Below the pieces are notes generated by a model. The model was given only the letters and a program-made list of their open reading frames with translations, made no database searches and was not told where the DNA came from. The position numbers and the translations under genes were made by a program. 13,318 bases of DNA from Haloferacaceae archaeon (GTDB lineage: Archaea; Halobacteriota; Halobacteria; Halobacteriales; Haloferacaceae), in the NCBI GenBank assembly GCA_003554115.1, contig PWFE01000150.1:1-13318 (forward strand), written 5' to 3'. Every line of letters begins with the position of its first letter. Positions within the stretch are counted from its first letter, which is position 1. This document shows, piece by piece, positions 6,184 to 13,160 of this stretch.

Positions 6184-7521
6184 CAGACTGGCACCGTCGA
6201 ACTCGGTGCGGCCGTACTCGATTTCCATCAGATCCAGAATCGTGGGAGCGATATCGAACAGATCGGCGTCCTCGATGAGGACGTTCGGATCGTCGACCAG
6301 CAGCGTGGCGTTGTCGAAGCTGTGCATGCCGTTTCGAGGACCGACATCAAAGACCTCGTCGTGGCCTTTGAAGCCGGATTTGAGATCGAAGCCGTGGGTT
6401 GGAATTGCAACCAGATCCGGCGCGATGTCGGCGTGGTCGCCACGGAACGCGACCTCCTGTTCGACAACACGCTCACAGACCGGGGTGCCGTCAGGGCCTT
6501 CGAGTGCTTCGAGGTCGGCTTTGAGTTCGGCTCGCACCTCCTCGTAGTCGTCTTCTGGAACGCTGCCGCGTGGCTCGCGGCCTTCGAGGTTGAGATAAAA
6601 CCGACCCGGAATCAGCGAGTACGCACGGGTTTCGTCGGAAATATCGCCGAGTTCGCTGTGATTGTCGTCTTCGTACGAGAGCCAGCCTTCTTTTTCGAGC
6701 CACGTGTTGCAGTGGACTTCGTAGTTGAGACTGGTAAAGCCGTGATCCGAGGCGACGACGAGTGTGGTATCCTCGCTCAGTCGCTCGCGGAGCTGGCCGA
6801 TGTAGTCGTCGAGTTGTTCGTAAAACTCGAGGAACGCCTCCTTGTTCTCGCCGTCAGTCTCGTAGTCCTTAAACAGGAAGTGGTTGACCCGGTCGGTGGT
6901 CATAAACACCCCAAAGAACAGATCCCAGTCGTCGGCAGTTAGATAGTGTTCGAACGCCTCGAAGCGTTTTCGCATCGTTTTGTGGGCGTGATCCATGAAC
7001 TCGGATTTATCATCTTTGTGTCCGAGTTTGGCGTTGACGTCGATCAGATAGCCGTTGGATTCGAGCGTCTCACGCAGTTCGTCGGGCTGGCTTGCCTTGT
7101 CGACGCTGGGTGACAGAAAGCCTGAGACCATGCGCTGGACGTTTCGTTGTGGCGGGAACGTCACGGGAACGTTGAGGACGGTTGCGAGCCGTTCGGCCTC
7201 GGTCACCCGGTCCCACAAGCGGGTTGCTTGGACGTCTTGTCCCATCGGCACATAGGTGTCATAGGAGCCGACTTCGCGGTCCTGAAAGCCGTATACACCG
7301 GTTTCACCGGGGTTGACGCCGGTCGTCAGCGCGGGCCAACACGCGCTCGATTCGGGCGGGACGATGCTGTCGATTGCGCCAGCCGAGCCCTCGTCGGCGA
7401 GCGCAGCGAAGTTGGGAAGCCGATCTTTGTGGTTCGAAAGAAGGCTAAAGGGAACCCCATCAATACCGATAAAGGCGACACGCGGGGCGTCATCGCCGCG
7501 TAGCCGATCAAACAGACCCAT
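6175..7521 (-). CDS. Alkaline-phosphatase-superfamily phosphodiesterase/nucleotide pyrophosphatase
   Basis: A 448-residue member of the type I phosphodiesterase/nucleotide pyrophosphatase group of the alkaline phosphatase superfamily. It hydrolyses phosphate or related ester bonds with two metal ions. Likely ligands and nucleophile in order: Asp21 (IGIDG), Ser58 or Ser59 (ESSACWPALTTG), Asp210 and His214 (TTDRVNHF), Asp259-His260 (ASDHGF) and His400 (GMHSFDN). No signal peptide or membrane helix is visible, so it is probably cytoplasmic, unlike secreted alkaline phosphatases. The natural substrate is unknown: nucleotide, lipid or sugar phosphoesters and phosphonates are all possible. The ATG is supported by TTCTTAA 24-30 nt upstream. 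The gene is convergent with cetZ (stop codons overlap by 9 bp) and divergent from the DUF5788-like gene. Confidence 0.87.
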   Translation of the reverse strand: MGLFDRLRGDDAPRVAFIGIDGVPFSLLSNHKDRLPNFAALADEGSAGAIDSIVPPESSACWPALTTGVNPGETGVYGFQDREVGSYDTYVPMGQDVQATRLWDRVTEAERLATVLNVPVTFPPQRNVQRMVSGFLSPSVDKASQPDELRETLESNGYLIDVNAKLGHKDDKSEFMDHAHKTMRKRFEAFEHYLTADDWDLFFGVFMTTDRVNHFLFKDYETDGENKEAFLEFYEQLDDYIGQLRERLSEDTTLVVASDHGFTSLNYEVHCNTWLEKEGWLSYEDDNHSELGDISDETRAYSLIPGRFYLNLEGREPRGSVPEDDYEEVRAELKADLEALEGPDGTPVCERVVEQEVAFRGDHADIAPDLVAIPTHGFDLKSGFKGHDEVFDVGPRNGMHSFDNATLLVDDPNVLIEDADLFDIAPTILDLMEIEYGRTEFDGASLLK

Positions 7522-7544
7522 ACCATTCGATACTGCCGATTCCC

Positions 7545-7551
7545 TTAAGAA
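7545..7551 (-). promoter_or_regulatory. TATA-like element of the phosphodiesterase gene
   Basis: On the minus strand this reads TTCTTAA, 24-30 nt before the ATG at 7521, consistent with a leaderless mRNA. Confidence 0.5.
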
Positions 7552-7596
7552 GTTTCAGTTTCAGGGTGATTCACGACAGTTTCTGTGACAACCACT

Positions 7597-7621
7597 GCGG
7601 TCGACCGAACACGCGGTCGAC
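7597..7621. repeat. Direct repeat GCGGTCGAC beside the DUF5788-like gene promoter
   Basis: GCGGTCGAC occurs at 7597-7605 and 7613-7621, 16 bp apart. The first copy is embedded in a perfect 10-bp palindrome (CGGTCGACCG, 7598-7607). The pair ends five bases before the AAAAATA promoter element, where regulators or upstream activating factors bind. GTCGAC is very common in this DNA, so chance is a serious alternative. Confidence 0.3.
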
Positions 7622-7625
7622 GGAC

Positions 7626-7632
7626 AAAAATA
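7626..7632 (+). promoter_or_regulatory. TATA-like element of the DUF5788-like gene
   Basis: AAAAATA lies 23-29 nt before the GTG start at 7655, supporting that start and a leaderless transcript. Confidence 0.45.
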
Positions 7633-7654
7633 CAGCCGAGCCCTACAAACATGT

Positions 7655-8089
7655 GTGAAGGAGTATCAGCGCAAACAGCTCCTCGAACGCGTTGGTCGGG
7701 ATGGCTCGACTGTGGGTGCACAGATTCCGGATGCCATCGAGATCCAAGGCGAAAAGCTGGATCTCCGAACGTTCGTCTTCGAGATCAACCGCCGCGAGAC
7801 CGTCCCACCGGGCGAACGCGAGCGCGTCGAGACCGCAAAGCGAAACCTCAGGCGCGAGCGTGTCGAGCGCCTCGACCGGATCGAGAACGGCGAGGTGAGC
7901 TACGAAGAGGGCGAAACGCTCGCCGAATCGATTATCGGGATCGACCGCGCGCTCAACGCCCTCGACCAGCTTGAGCCGGTCGACCTCGAAGCCGAATCCC
8001 AACGGCAGGCCGCAGCCGACACGAAACGCTGGACACGGTTTTTAAAAAAGGCACTCGGCCACAGCGACTCGAACAGCCGTCGACGGTAG
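7655..8089 (+). CDS. Small haloarchaeal protein resembling DUF5788, GTG start
   Basis: A 144-residue soluble, strongly charged protein. It begins MKEYQRKQLLERV and has an N-terminal part with short strands (GAQIPDAIEIQGE, 21-33). A long helical Arg/Glu-rich segment follows (VPPGERERVETAKRNLRRER, 50-69), then YEEGETLAESIIGIDRALNAL (83-103) and a basic WTRFLKKALG near the end (126-135). This layout is one I recall as the haloarchaeal family DUF5788; the number is from memory and the function is unknown. The start is GTG at 7655: the family-like MKEY begins there and the TATA-like element is correctly spaced. An ATG four bases upstream (7651) is out of frame. It precedes polX by 47 bp in the same direction, but polX has its own promoter. 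Confidence 0.75.
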   Translation: MKEYQRKQLLERVGRDGSTVGAQIPDAIEIQGEKLDLRTFVFEINRRETVPPGERERVETAKRNLRRERVERLDRIENGEVSYEEGETLAESIIGIDRALNALDQLEPVDLEAESQRQAAADTKRWTRFLKKALGHSDSNSRRR

Positions 8090-8105
8090 TCTCGTCGACT
8101 GACCG

Positions 8106-8111
8106 ATTAAG
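8106..8111 (+). promoter_or_regulatory. TATA-like element of polX
   Basis: ATTAAG lies 26-31 nt before the polX ATG at 8137, within the 47-bp gap after the preceding gene. It fits a leaderless transcript. Confidence 0.45.
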
Positions 8112-8136
8112 TAGCCCGCGTCCGAACACCCGACAA

Positions 8137-9900
8137 ATGAGCTACAACGACGAGATCGCCCGCCTGCTCGTGGAGTTCGCCGACCGTCTTGAGGCGACGG
8201 GCGTTGAGTACAAGCCCAACGCCTACCGCCGGGCGGCCGAAAACATCGCCGAGTATCCCGAGCCAATCGACCAACTCGCGGCCACTGGCCAAGACGAAGT
8301 CGAAAACATCGACCGTGTCGGTGACGCCATCGCCTCGAAAGTCGTCGAATACTTCGAGACAGGCCAGATAACCGAACTCGTCGACCTTCGTGAGGAACTC
8401 CCAGTCGATATGGCCGGACTCACCAGCGTCGAGGGCGTCGGCCCGAAAACTGTCGGTAGCCTCTACGAGGAACTCGGGATCACTGATCTCGACGAACTCG
8501 AAGCCGCCGCCGAAGCCGGCGAGATCCAGCAGATCAAGGGTTTTGGAGCCAAGACCGAACAGAACATTCTCGAAAATATTCCCTTCGCTCGCCAGAGTCA
8601 ACAGCGCGAGCGACTCGGCGAGGCTCGACCGATTGCGGATTCGGTGCTTGGGTATCTCGAAGCCAACGACGCCGTCGACCGCCTCGAAGTCGCCGGCTCA
8701 ATCCGCCGCTGGAAAGACACCATCGGCGACGTCGACGTGCTCGTCGCCAGCGACGACAGCCAAGCCGTCGTCGACGCGTTTACCGACTGGGAGCAAGCCG
8801 ACGATGTCATCGAGGCCGGCACGCACAAATCTAGCCTTCGGGCCGACGATGTGCGAGTTGATCTCCGAGTGGTCGTTCCCGATGAGTTCGGCGCGGCGCT
8901 GCAGTACTTTACGGGAAGCAAAGACCACAACGTCCGGCTGCGGAATGTCGCCATTGCCCAAGAGAAGAAAGTCAACGAGTACGGGATCTTCGACGTCTCG
9001 GAGTTGGATAATCCTGAAAGCTCGAGTGCCGAAGACGCCCGCCGGGAGGGGGTTCGGCTCGGCGGCGAGACCGAGGCCGAGATGTACGAAGCCCTAGGAC
9101 TCGCGTGGATCCCGCCGGAACTCCGCGAAAACAACGGCGAGATCGATGCCGCAGCCGCAGGCGAGCTGCCGAATTTGGTCGACCAATCGGCAATCGGTGG
9201 CGATCTCCACACTCACACCGAGTGGTCCGACGGTCGGTATTCGATCCGCGAGATGGCCGAAGCCGCTGCCGACTTCGGCTACGAGTTCCATGCGGTCACC
9301 GACCACGCCGCGGGCGCAGGCATTATCGAATCGATTGGCCTCAGCGACGCCGACCTCCACGAACAACGCGAGGAAATTGCGGCCATTCAGGACGAACTCG
9401 ACATCGAACTCCTGTCGGGTGTCGAGACGAACATCGAGGCCGACGGCTCGCTCAGTACGTCGACCGAGTTGCTCGCAGAACTCGATGTGGTGGTTGCCTC
9501 ACCTCACAGTGCGCTGGATCAGGACGCCGAAACGGCGACCGAACGACTCTGTGAGGCGATTCGCGAACCCACTGTCGACATCATCGGCCATCCCACTGGA
9601 CGGATGATCAACAGCCGTGAGGGGCTTGCGGTCGATTTCACCGCGCTGGCGGAGTGTGCGGCCGCCCACGACACCGCCCTTGAGGTCAACGCCAACCCCC
9701 TCCGATTGGATCTCCACGGCGAGGCCGTTCGGACGGTTGTCGAGGCCGGTGGGACGGTTGCGATCAACACTGACGCCCACGGACCCGGCGCCTTCGAGAA
9801 CGTGCGCTATGGCGTCAAAACCGCCAGACGTGGCTGGGCAGAACCCGAGCACGTCATCAATACGTGGTCGACAGAAGCCTTGCGGGCGTTTCTCGACTGA
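8137..9900 (+). CDS. polX: Family X DNA polymerase with PHP nuclease domain
   Basis: PolX fills short gaps during base-excision and break repair; its PHP domain gives metal-dependent 3'-5' exonuclease or end-processing activity. The 587 residues show the full architecture. An N-terminal 8-kDa-like helix-hairpin-helix domain (about 1-80) is followed by a second HhH with SVEGVGPKT (97-105) and IKGFGAKT (133-140). The nucleotidyltransferase core has GSIRR (187-191), GDVDVL (Asp198, Asp200) and Asp242 in VRVDL. The PHP domain has DLHTHTEWSDG (356-366), TDH (388-390), Glu430 in GVETN, His457 in ASPHS, His485 in IIGHPTGR, and Asp546/His548 in NTDAH. All polymerase and PHP metal ligands look present, so both activities should be intact. 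The length is usual for bacterial and archaeal PolX. It converges with the next gene, with three bases between stop codons. Confidence 0.95.
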   Translation: MSYNDEIARLLVEFADRLEATGVEYKPNAYRRAAENIAEYPEPIDQLAATGQDEVENIDRVGDAIASKVVEYFETGQITELVDLREELPVDMAGLTSVEGVGPKTVGSLYEELGITDLDELEAAAEAGEIQQIKGFGAKTEQNILENIPFARQSQQRERLGEARPIADSVLGYLEANDAVDRLEVAGSIRRWKDTIGDVDVLVASDDSQAVVDAFTDWEQADDVIEAGTHKSSLRADDVRVDLRVVVPDEFGAALQYFTGSKDHNVRLRNVAIAQEKKVNEYGIFDVSELDNPESSSAEDARREGVRLGGETEAEMYEALGLAWIPPELRENNGEIDAAAAGELPNLVDQSAIGGDLHTHTEWSDGRYSIREMAEAAADFGYEFHAVTDHAAGAGIIESIGLSDADLHEQREEIAAIQDELDIELLSGVETNIEADGSLSTSTELLAELDVVVASPHSALDQDAETATERLCEAIREPTVDIIGHPTGRMINSREGLAVDFTALAECAAAHDTALEVNANPLRLDLHGEAVRTVVEAGGTVAINTDAHGPGAFENVRYGVKTARRGWAEPEHVINTWSTEALRAFLD

Positions 9901-9903
9901 ACA

Positions 9904-10821
9904 CTATCGGGACTGCCACTCCTCGCAGGCGTCCATATCGTCCATCAGCTCGTCGTGCAGCCCACAGTAGGGTCGAATTCCGCTGTCGGTCCGGACGTAT
10001 TTAAATTCGACACAGCTGCCACAGTACCGATCAACCGAGGGGTCCGCACGAGTCGAGCGGTCACTCGAGGGGCTGGTCGGACCGATGCGGTCGACACCGG
10101 TCGATGGGGTGTCGACACTCGTTGCAGGACCGCCCGAGTTGAGCGAGGAGATCTCGTTGGTGGTCGCCCCGCCGTCGCTTGTCGTCGAAGCCACCGCAGT
10201 CTGCTGGCTGGCGTGGTTCGTCTGGGTTTCGACCTCACCGTCGGGCGTCGAGCCCAGAAAGCCGATCCCGCCGAGTCCGCCGAGTTCTGAGCGCTCGACT
10301 TCGACGACTTTCGTCTCGCCCTGCCGAGTGACCTCCATAGTGACGGTGCCACCGGGATTGTTCCGGATTTTGAAGTTCGCAATACCCACAAACAGACACC
10401 AGACGGTTGTCAGCGTCCCGAGCGCGTAGACGCCCGCAGTCAGGAGTGTGAGATCGGCACCGGGGTTCGAACAGGTCGTCCCGATCCACTGACAGGGGTA
10501 GGCATGCGAGAAAATAGCGACACCGAACAGCGCGAGCGAGGCCCCGATCAGTGCTGCCGACCGGGTGCGTCGATCCGCCGGCAGGACCGTAAAGACACCA
10601 AGAATGACTGCCGGCAGGCCGATGCCACCCAGAATGCCGCCGAGCCATCGCGTCTGGCCGAGGGAGTAGCCGCGCGAGGTCAACAATCCAGAGCCCGCGA
10701 CAACGATAGCCGCAAGCAACAGCATCGCACCGATGAAAAAGAGACTCACCCCCAAATAGAGCCGATGGTTTCCCTGTTGTGAGGCCACGCTCCCCTCGTA
10801 GGCCTCCGAGAGATCTGTCAT
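9904..10821 (-). CDS. Four-helix membrane protein with Cys/His-rich C-terminal module (DUF7139-like)
   Basis: From the chosen ATG (10819-10821) the protein has 305 residues. Four transmembrane helices lie at about 21-45, 58-80, 88-107 and 123-149. A cytoplasm-like domain follows with KIRNNPGGTVTMEV (151-164) and GGLGGIGFLG (181-190), then a Ser/Thr/Gly-rich linker (about 195-262). The C-terminal module has CGSC (267-270), PYCGLH (284-289) and MDACEEW (296-302), a Cys3-4/His set able to bind a metal. The N-terminal region resembles a haloarchaeal family I recall as DUF7139; no function is known to me. An in-frame ATG nine codons upstream (10848) exists. TTTTGTATA 21-29 nt before 10821 and the normal-looking MTDLSEAYEG favour the shorter form, because the longer ATG would lie within that TATA box. 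Confidence 0.8.
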   Translation of the reverse strand: MTDLSEAYEGSVASQQGNHRLYLGVSLFFIGAMLLLAAIVVAGSGLLTSRGYSLGQTRWLGGILGGIGLPAVILGVFTVLPADRRTRSAALIGASLALFGVAIFSHAYPCQWIGTTCSNPGADLTLLTAGVYALGTLTTVWCLFVGIANFKIRNNPGGTVTMEVTRQGETKVVEVERSELGGLGGIGFLGSTPDGEVETQTNHASQQTAVASTTSDGGATTNEISSLNSGGPATSVDTPSTGVDRIGPTSPSSDRSTRADPSVDRYCGSCVEFKYVRTDSGIRPYCGLHDELMDDMDACEEWQSR

Positions 10822-10841
10822 ACCACCGGCTATGTATTCAG

Positions 10842-10850
10842 TATACAAAA
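10842..10850 (-). promoter_or_regulatory. TATA box of the four-helix membrane protein gene
   Basis: On the minus strand this reads TTTTGTATA, 21-29 nt before the ATG at 10821. It decides the start: the alternative ATG at 10848 falls inside the box. Confidence 0.55.
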
Positions 10851-10964
10851 CACTATGTCAGACAGTCATCGAAGTGGACGTATCTCTAGCTAACAGACAA
10901 CCATCCGGTCGACACCGAGCGTCGGTATCGAAACCATTAGGCACTCGCCGTCGAACACTAAGGT

Positions 10965-11243
10965 ATGTCAGACGACGAGGAGTCCACACCGACCGTCCAA
11001 CTCGGGGATGGACGGGCCGTCGACGGCGTGCCCGTCGCCCGTATCGCCTCGCGGCTCACTTGGCCACAGAAACAAAGCGATATTCTCGAAAAATTCGGCG
11101 AGACTGAGGTTCGCACCCCAGATGGTCCCGAACCGCTCGCCGACGTACTTGAGTCGGTAGAGACTACCTACTTTGACCGTCGACAAACCTTTGTTAACGC
11201 TGTCTTTGACGTGATCGGTCGCGAGCCGGTAGCCACCAACTAA
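10965..11243 (+). CDS. Small haloarchaeal protein resembling DUF5789
   Basis: A 92-residue acidic soluble protein. After a disordered start it reads VQLGDGRAVDGVPVARIASRLT (11-32; an N-terminal beta-hairpin and helix), then EVRTPDGPEPLADVL (48-62) and TYFDRRQTFVNAVFDVIG (68-85). The arrangement resembles a haloarchaeal family I recall as DUF5789, with moderate certainty; its function is not known. No catalytic or metal-binding motif is visible. It lies 44 bp before the DUF302 gene in the same direction, so the two may share a transcript. Only a poor TATA-like sequence (CCATTAG near 10935) precedes it. Confidence 0.7.
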   Translation: MSDDEESTPTVQLGDGRAVDGVPVARIASRLTWPQKQSDILEKFGETEVRTPDGPEPLADVLESVETTYFDRRQTFVNAVFDVIGREPVATN

Positions 11244-11287
11244 CCCGTAACCCGGCTGCTTTTGCAGTGCCATCGCGTAGAGAGGGT

Positions 11288-11737
11288 ATGTCACTCCCGT
11301 TCGATCCCGAGACTGTCGACGCTGAGGATTTCGGTGAGAAACAGACGACCCTTGCAATGGACCACGCCGAGGCCATCGAACACGTCCGCACAGTCTGTAC
11401 GGACGCTGGATTTGGGTTCCCGGCAGAGTTTTCGCCCTCTGAGATGCTCAACAAAAAGGTCGACGCCGAGCGTGATCCCTACTACGTGCTGGGCGCATGC
11501 AACCCGAAAATGGCCGACCGCGCGCTGGATGCAACAGAAAAGAAAATCGGTGCGCTGTTTCCCTGTAATATGATTATCTGGCAGGAAGAACCCGGCGTTC
11601 AGCACATCTATCACGTCTCGATTATGAAAATTGCACGACTGCTAGGGATGTCGACCGATGACGAGGAACTCGATTCGATTATCGAGGAAACTGGCGAAAT
11701 GGTCGAAGACGTCTTCGATAAACTCGATACCGCCTAG
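11288..11737 (+). CDS. DUF302 domain protein
   Basis: A 149-residue soluble acidic protein that is essentially one DUF302 domain. DUF302 is a small alpha/beta fold of unknown biochemical role, found in bacteria and archaea and sometimes linked to redox or sulfur chemistry. Visible features are TTLAMDHAEAIEHVRTVC (20-37), FSPSEMLNKKVDAERDPYYV (48-67), GACNP (69-73) and ALFPCNMIIWQEEPG (89-103), then an HVSIMKIARLLG helix. Cys71 and Cys93 lie at conserved-looking positions. The start at 11288 (MSLPFDPE) is preferred over an in-frame ATG seven codons earlier (11267), because MPSRREG is basic and unlike the family start I recall, and CTTTTGCA lies at a promoter-like distance from 11288. A short T-run follows the stop. 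Confidence 0.85.
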   Translation: MSLPFDPETVDAEDFGEKQTTLAMDHAEAIEHVRTVCTDAGFGFPAEFSPSEMLNKKVDAERDPYYVLGACNPKMADRALDATEKKIGALFPCNMIIWQEEPGVQHIYHVSIMKIARLLGMSTDDEELDSIIEETGEMVEDVFDKLDTA

Positions 11738-11754
11738 ATTTGTCGGGCGTGTCG

Positions 11755-11759
11755 TTTTT
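11755..11759 (+). terminator. T-run terminator after the DUF302 gene
   Basis: TTTTT begins 18 nt after the DUF302 stop, following the GC-rich TCGGGCGTGTCG, in a 28-bp convergent gap. Oligo-T tracts are enough for archaeal termination; five T is the minimum, so support is modest. Confidence 0.35.
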
Positions 11760-11765
11760 GACTGG

Positions 11766-13064
11766 TCAGCTATCGAGCCGCAGTGGCTGTCGTTCACCGT
11801 AGGTGAGTGTTCTCCAGAGCCACTCAATCGGACCGAACCGATAGCGGTTCACCCAAGCCACCGACAGCGGAATCTGGACCGCCCAGATCAGCACCACAAC
11901 TGCGAGAAGTTCTATCCGTTCGAGCGTGCCAAAGAGCCCGAGGCCGTGGCCATAGAACAGTGTCGTCGCCACAACCGTCTGTAACAGATAGTTCGAAAAG
12001 GCTGTTTTCCCGACTGCTGAGAGGCCAGTGGCAATGTACCCGTCGGCTGCAGCACGGCACAACAACATAATCCCCGCGACGTATGCCAGTGCCAACAGCG
12101 GTGCGCCCCAGTAGTTGAACTGCCGGGCCAACAAGAGTAGCTGGGTAGTCTCCCAGCCAACCACCTCACGGTACCAGACGCCCGACAGAACAAGCGTGAG
12201 GCCAATAGCTCCGGCACCAACGAAGAGACGCCGGTAGAATGCGGTGCTTCGCTGGTTCGAGAGGACGCCCCACTTGTACAGTGCCATCCCGATAAGCATC
12301 AAGCCGGCCGAAAACCAGAACGTTTCCAACAGGAACCCGACTGTCTGCAATCCGATGACAATCGGCAGCCGGTACTCGATTTGTTCGAGCCAGCTTCCCT
12401 GGTAGGCTGCGATCTCCGCGTCGAGCCCGCCCTGCTCGACGCCGAAACCAGCGAGAACATTGGTTTCGATCTCGGCTTGTGTGGCGGCATCTGCCAGCAG
12501 ATAGCCGACACCACCGAGTAGGTACAACAACGAGGGAATGCTGAACATGACGAGCCCAACGATGAAGAGCCTCCGCGGCCGCCAACTGTACAGAAAGACA
12601 ACGACGAACCCACAGAGAGCGTACGCAACGAGAATGTCACCGTGCCACAGCAGATAGGCATGTGCCATCCCGATAACAAGCAGCCAGAATCCACGCCGAA
12701 AGTGGAGTCGACGCGCTGGCTGGCCGTTTTGCTGCTTTGATTCCATGAACAGAACCACGCCAGCACCAAACAGCAGCGTAAATAGCGTGATAAACTTCTG
12801 TTCGAAAAACACGTGGCTTACGAACCAGGCCGCATAGTTTAGGCCCGAAAAATCACCGTACAGCGTTGGATTCGTCAAGACAACAGACGGAAGTGCGAAC
12901 ACCCAGATGTTGATAACGAGAATACCCAACAGTGCGAACCCACGGAGCACGTCAAGACTCAGAATTCGGTCTTTCGGCGCGGTCGGTCCACGGCCACGAT
13001 TTGTCTCAGAACTGGCAGCCGTAGAGTGGGCACGGTCTTCCTGTGAGGGGGCTGGCGCCGACAT
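11766..13064 (-). CDS. YeiB/DUF418-family multi-spanning membrane protein
   Basis: The protein has 432 residues. A polar, probably disordered N-terminus (1-31) is followed by the family hallmark RILSLDVLRGFALLGILVIN (33-52) in the first membrane helix. About nine to ten further hydrophobic segments follow. The C-terminal third (about 265-425), with RQFNYWGAPLLALAYVAGIM and LSAVGKTAFSNYLLQT, is the DUF418 domain. YeiB-type proteins are often described as possible transporters, and the fold is distantly acyltransferase-3-like; the substrate is unknown. The loop at about residues 205-245 is the main extramembrane segment. It is transcribed alone from a strong TATA box at 13101-13109, with a leader of about 15 nt containing a tandem 7-bp repeat. 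It is convergent with the DUF302 gene. Confidence 0.9.
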   Translation of the reverse strand: MSAPAPSQEDRAHSTAASSETNRGRGPTAPKDRILSLDVLRGFALLGILVINIWVFALPSVVLTNPTLYGDFSGLNYAAWFVSHVFFEQKFITLFTLLFGAGVVLFMESKQQNGQPARRLHFRRGFWLLVIGMAHAYLLWHGDILVAYALCGFVVVFLYSWRPRRLFIVGLVMFSIPSLLYLLGGVGYLLADAATQAEIETNVLAGFGVEQGGLDAEIAAYQGSWLEQIEYRLPIVIGLQTVGFLLETFWFSAGLMLIGMALYKWGVLSNQRSTAFYRRLFVGAGAIGLTLVLSGVWYREVVGWETTQLLLLARQFNYWGAPLLALAYVAGIMLLCRAAADGYIATGLSAVGKTAFSNYLLQTVVATTLFYGHGLGLFGTLERIELLAVVVLIWAVQIPLSVAWVNRYRFGPIEWLWRTLTYGERQPLRLDS

Positions 13065-13071
13065 GTAAGTT

Positions 13072-13087
13072 ATCTGTTCATCTGTTA
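13072..13087. repeat. Tandem ATCTGTT repeat near the DUF418 transcription start
   Basis: ATCTGTT is repeated at 13072-13078 and 13080-13086 (on the minus strand, AACAGAT twice with an 8-bp period). It lies between the TATA box and the ATG, over the expected transcription start, where a repressor could bind. Chance cannot be excluded. Confidence 0.3.
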
Positions 13088-13100
13088 TCGAACAACCCGA

Positions 13101-13109
13101 TATATATTT
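13101..13109 (-). promoter_or_regulatory. TATA box of the DUF418 gene
   Basis: On the minus strand this reads AAATATATA, 37-45 nt before the ATG at 13064. This is the most AT-rich promoter-like element in the window. Transcription should start near 13080, leaving a short leader of about 15 nt rather than none. Confidence 0.6.
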
Positions 13110-13160
13110 GGTCAGTTCAGCAGTATTTTCCTGCGCGCAGAGGCGGACTCATTGCATTAT

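Noticed and set aside
6322..6942. Plus-strand open frame of 206 codons antisense to the phosphodiesterase gene
   Set aside because: Composition is Val/Phe-rich, typical of a reverse-frame shadow of acidic haloarchaeal codons. The opposite strand carries a complete set of alkaline-phosphatase-superfamily motifs.
8037..8052. AT-rich stretch GGTTTTTAAAAAAGG resembling a promoter or terminator
   Set aside because: It encodes RFLKKA near the end of the DUF5788-like protein, and a better placed polX TATA-like element exists at 8106-8111. A minor upstream polX promoter cannot be wholly excluded.
8598..9212. Long minus-strand open frame (204 codons) inside polX
   Set aside because: It lies antisense to the nucleotidyltransferase and PHP motifs of polX, is rich in Ser/Arg/Thr rather than acidic, and has no promoter or recognisable motif. 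Long antisense frames are expected in this GC-biased code.
10822..10848. Longer start for the four-helix membrane protein (nine extra codons)
   Set aside because: The upstream ATG overlaps the TATA box that is correctly spaced for the ATG at 10821, so the longer mRNA would not contain it.
10914..10926. Small hairpin ACCGA-GCG-TCGGT upstream of the DUF5789-like gene
   Set aside because: Only five base pairs, about 40 bp from the start, with no T-run; expected by chance in DNA of this composition.
11267..11287. Longer start for the DUF302 protein (seven extra codons)
   Set aside because: The extension is basic (MPSRREG) and unlike the acidic family start MSLPFDPE at 11288.
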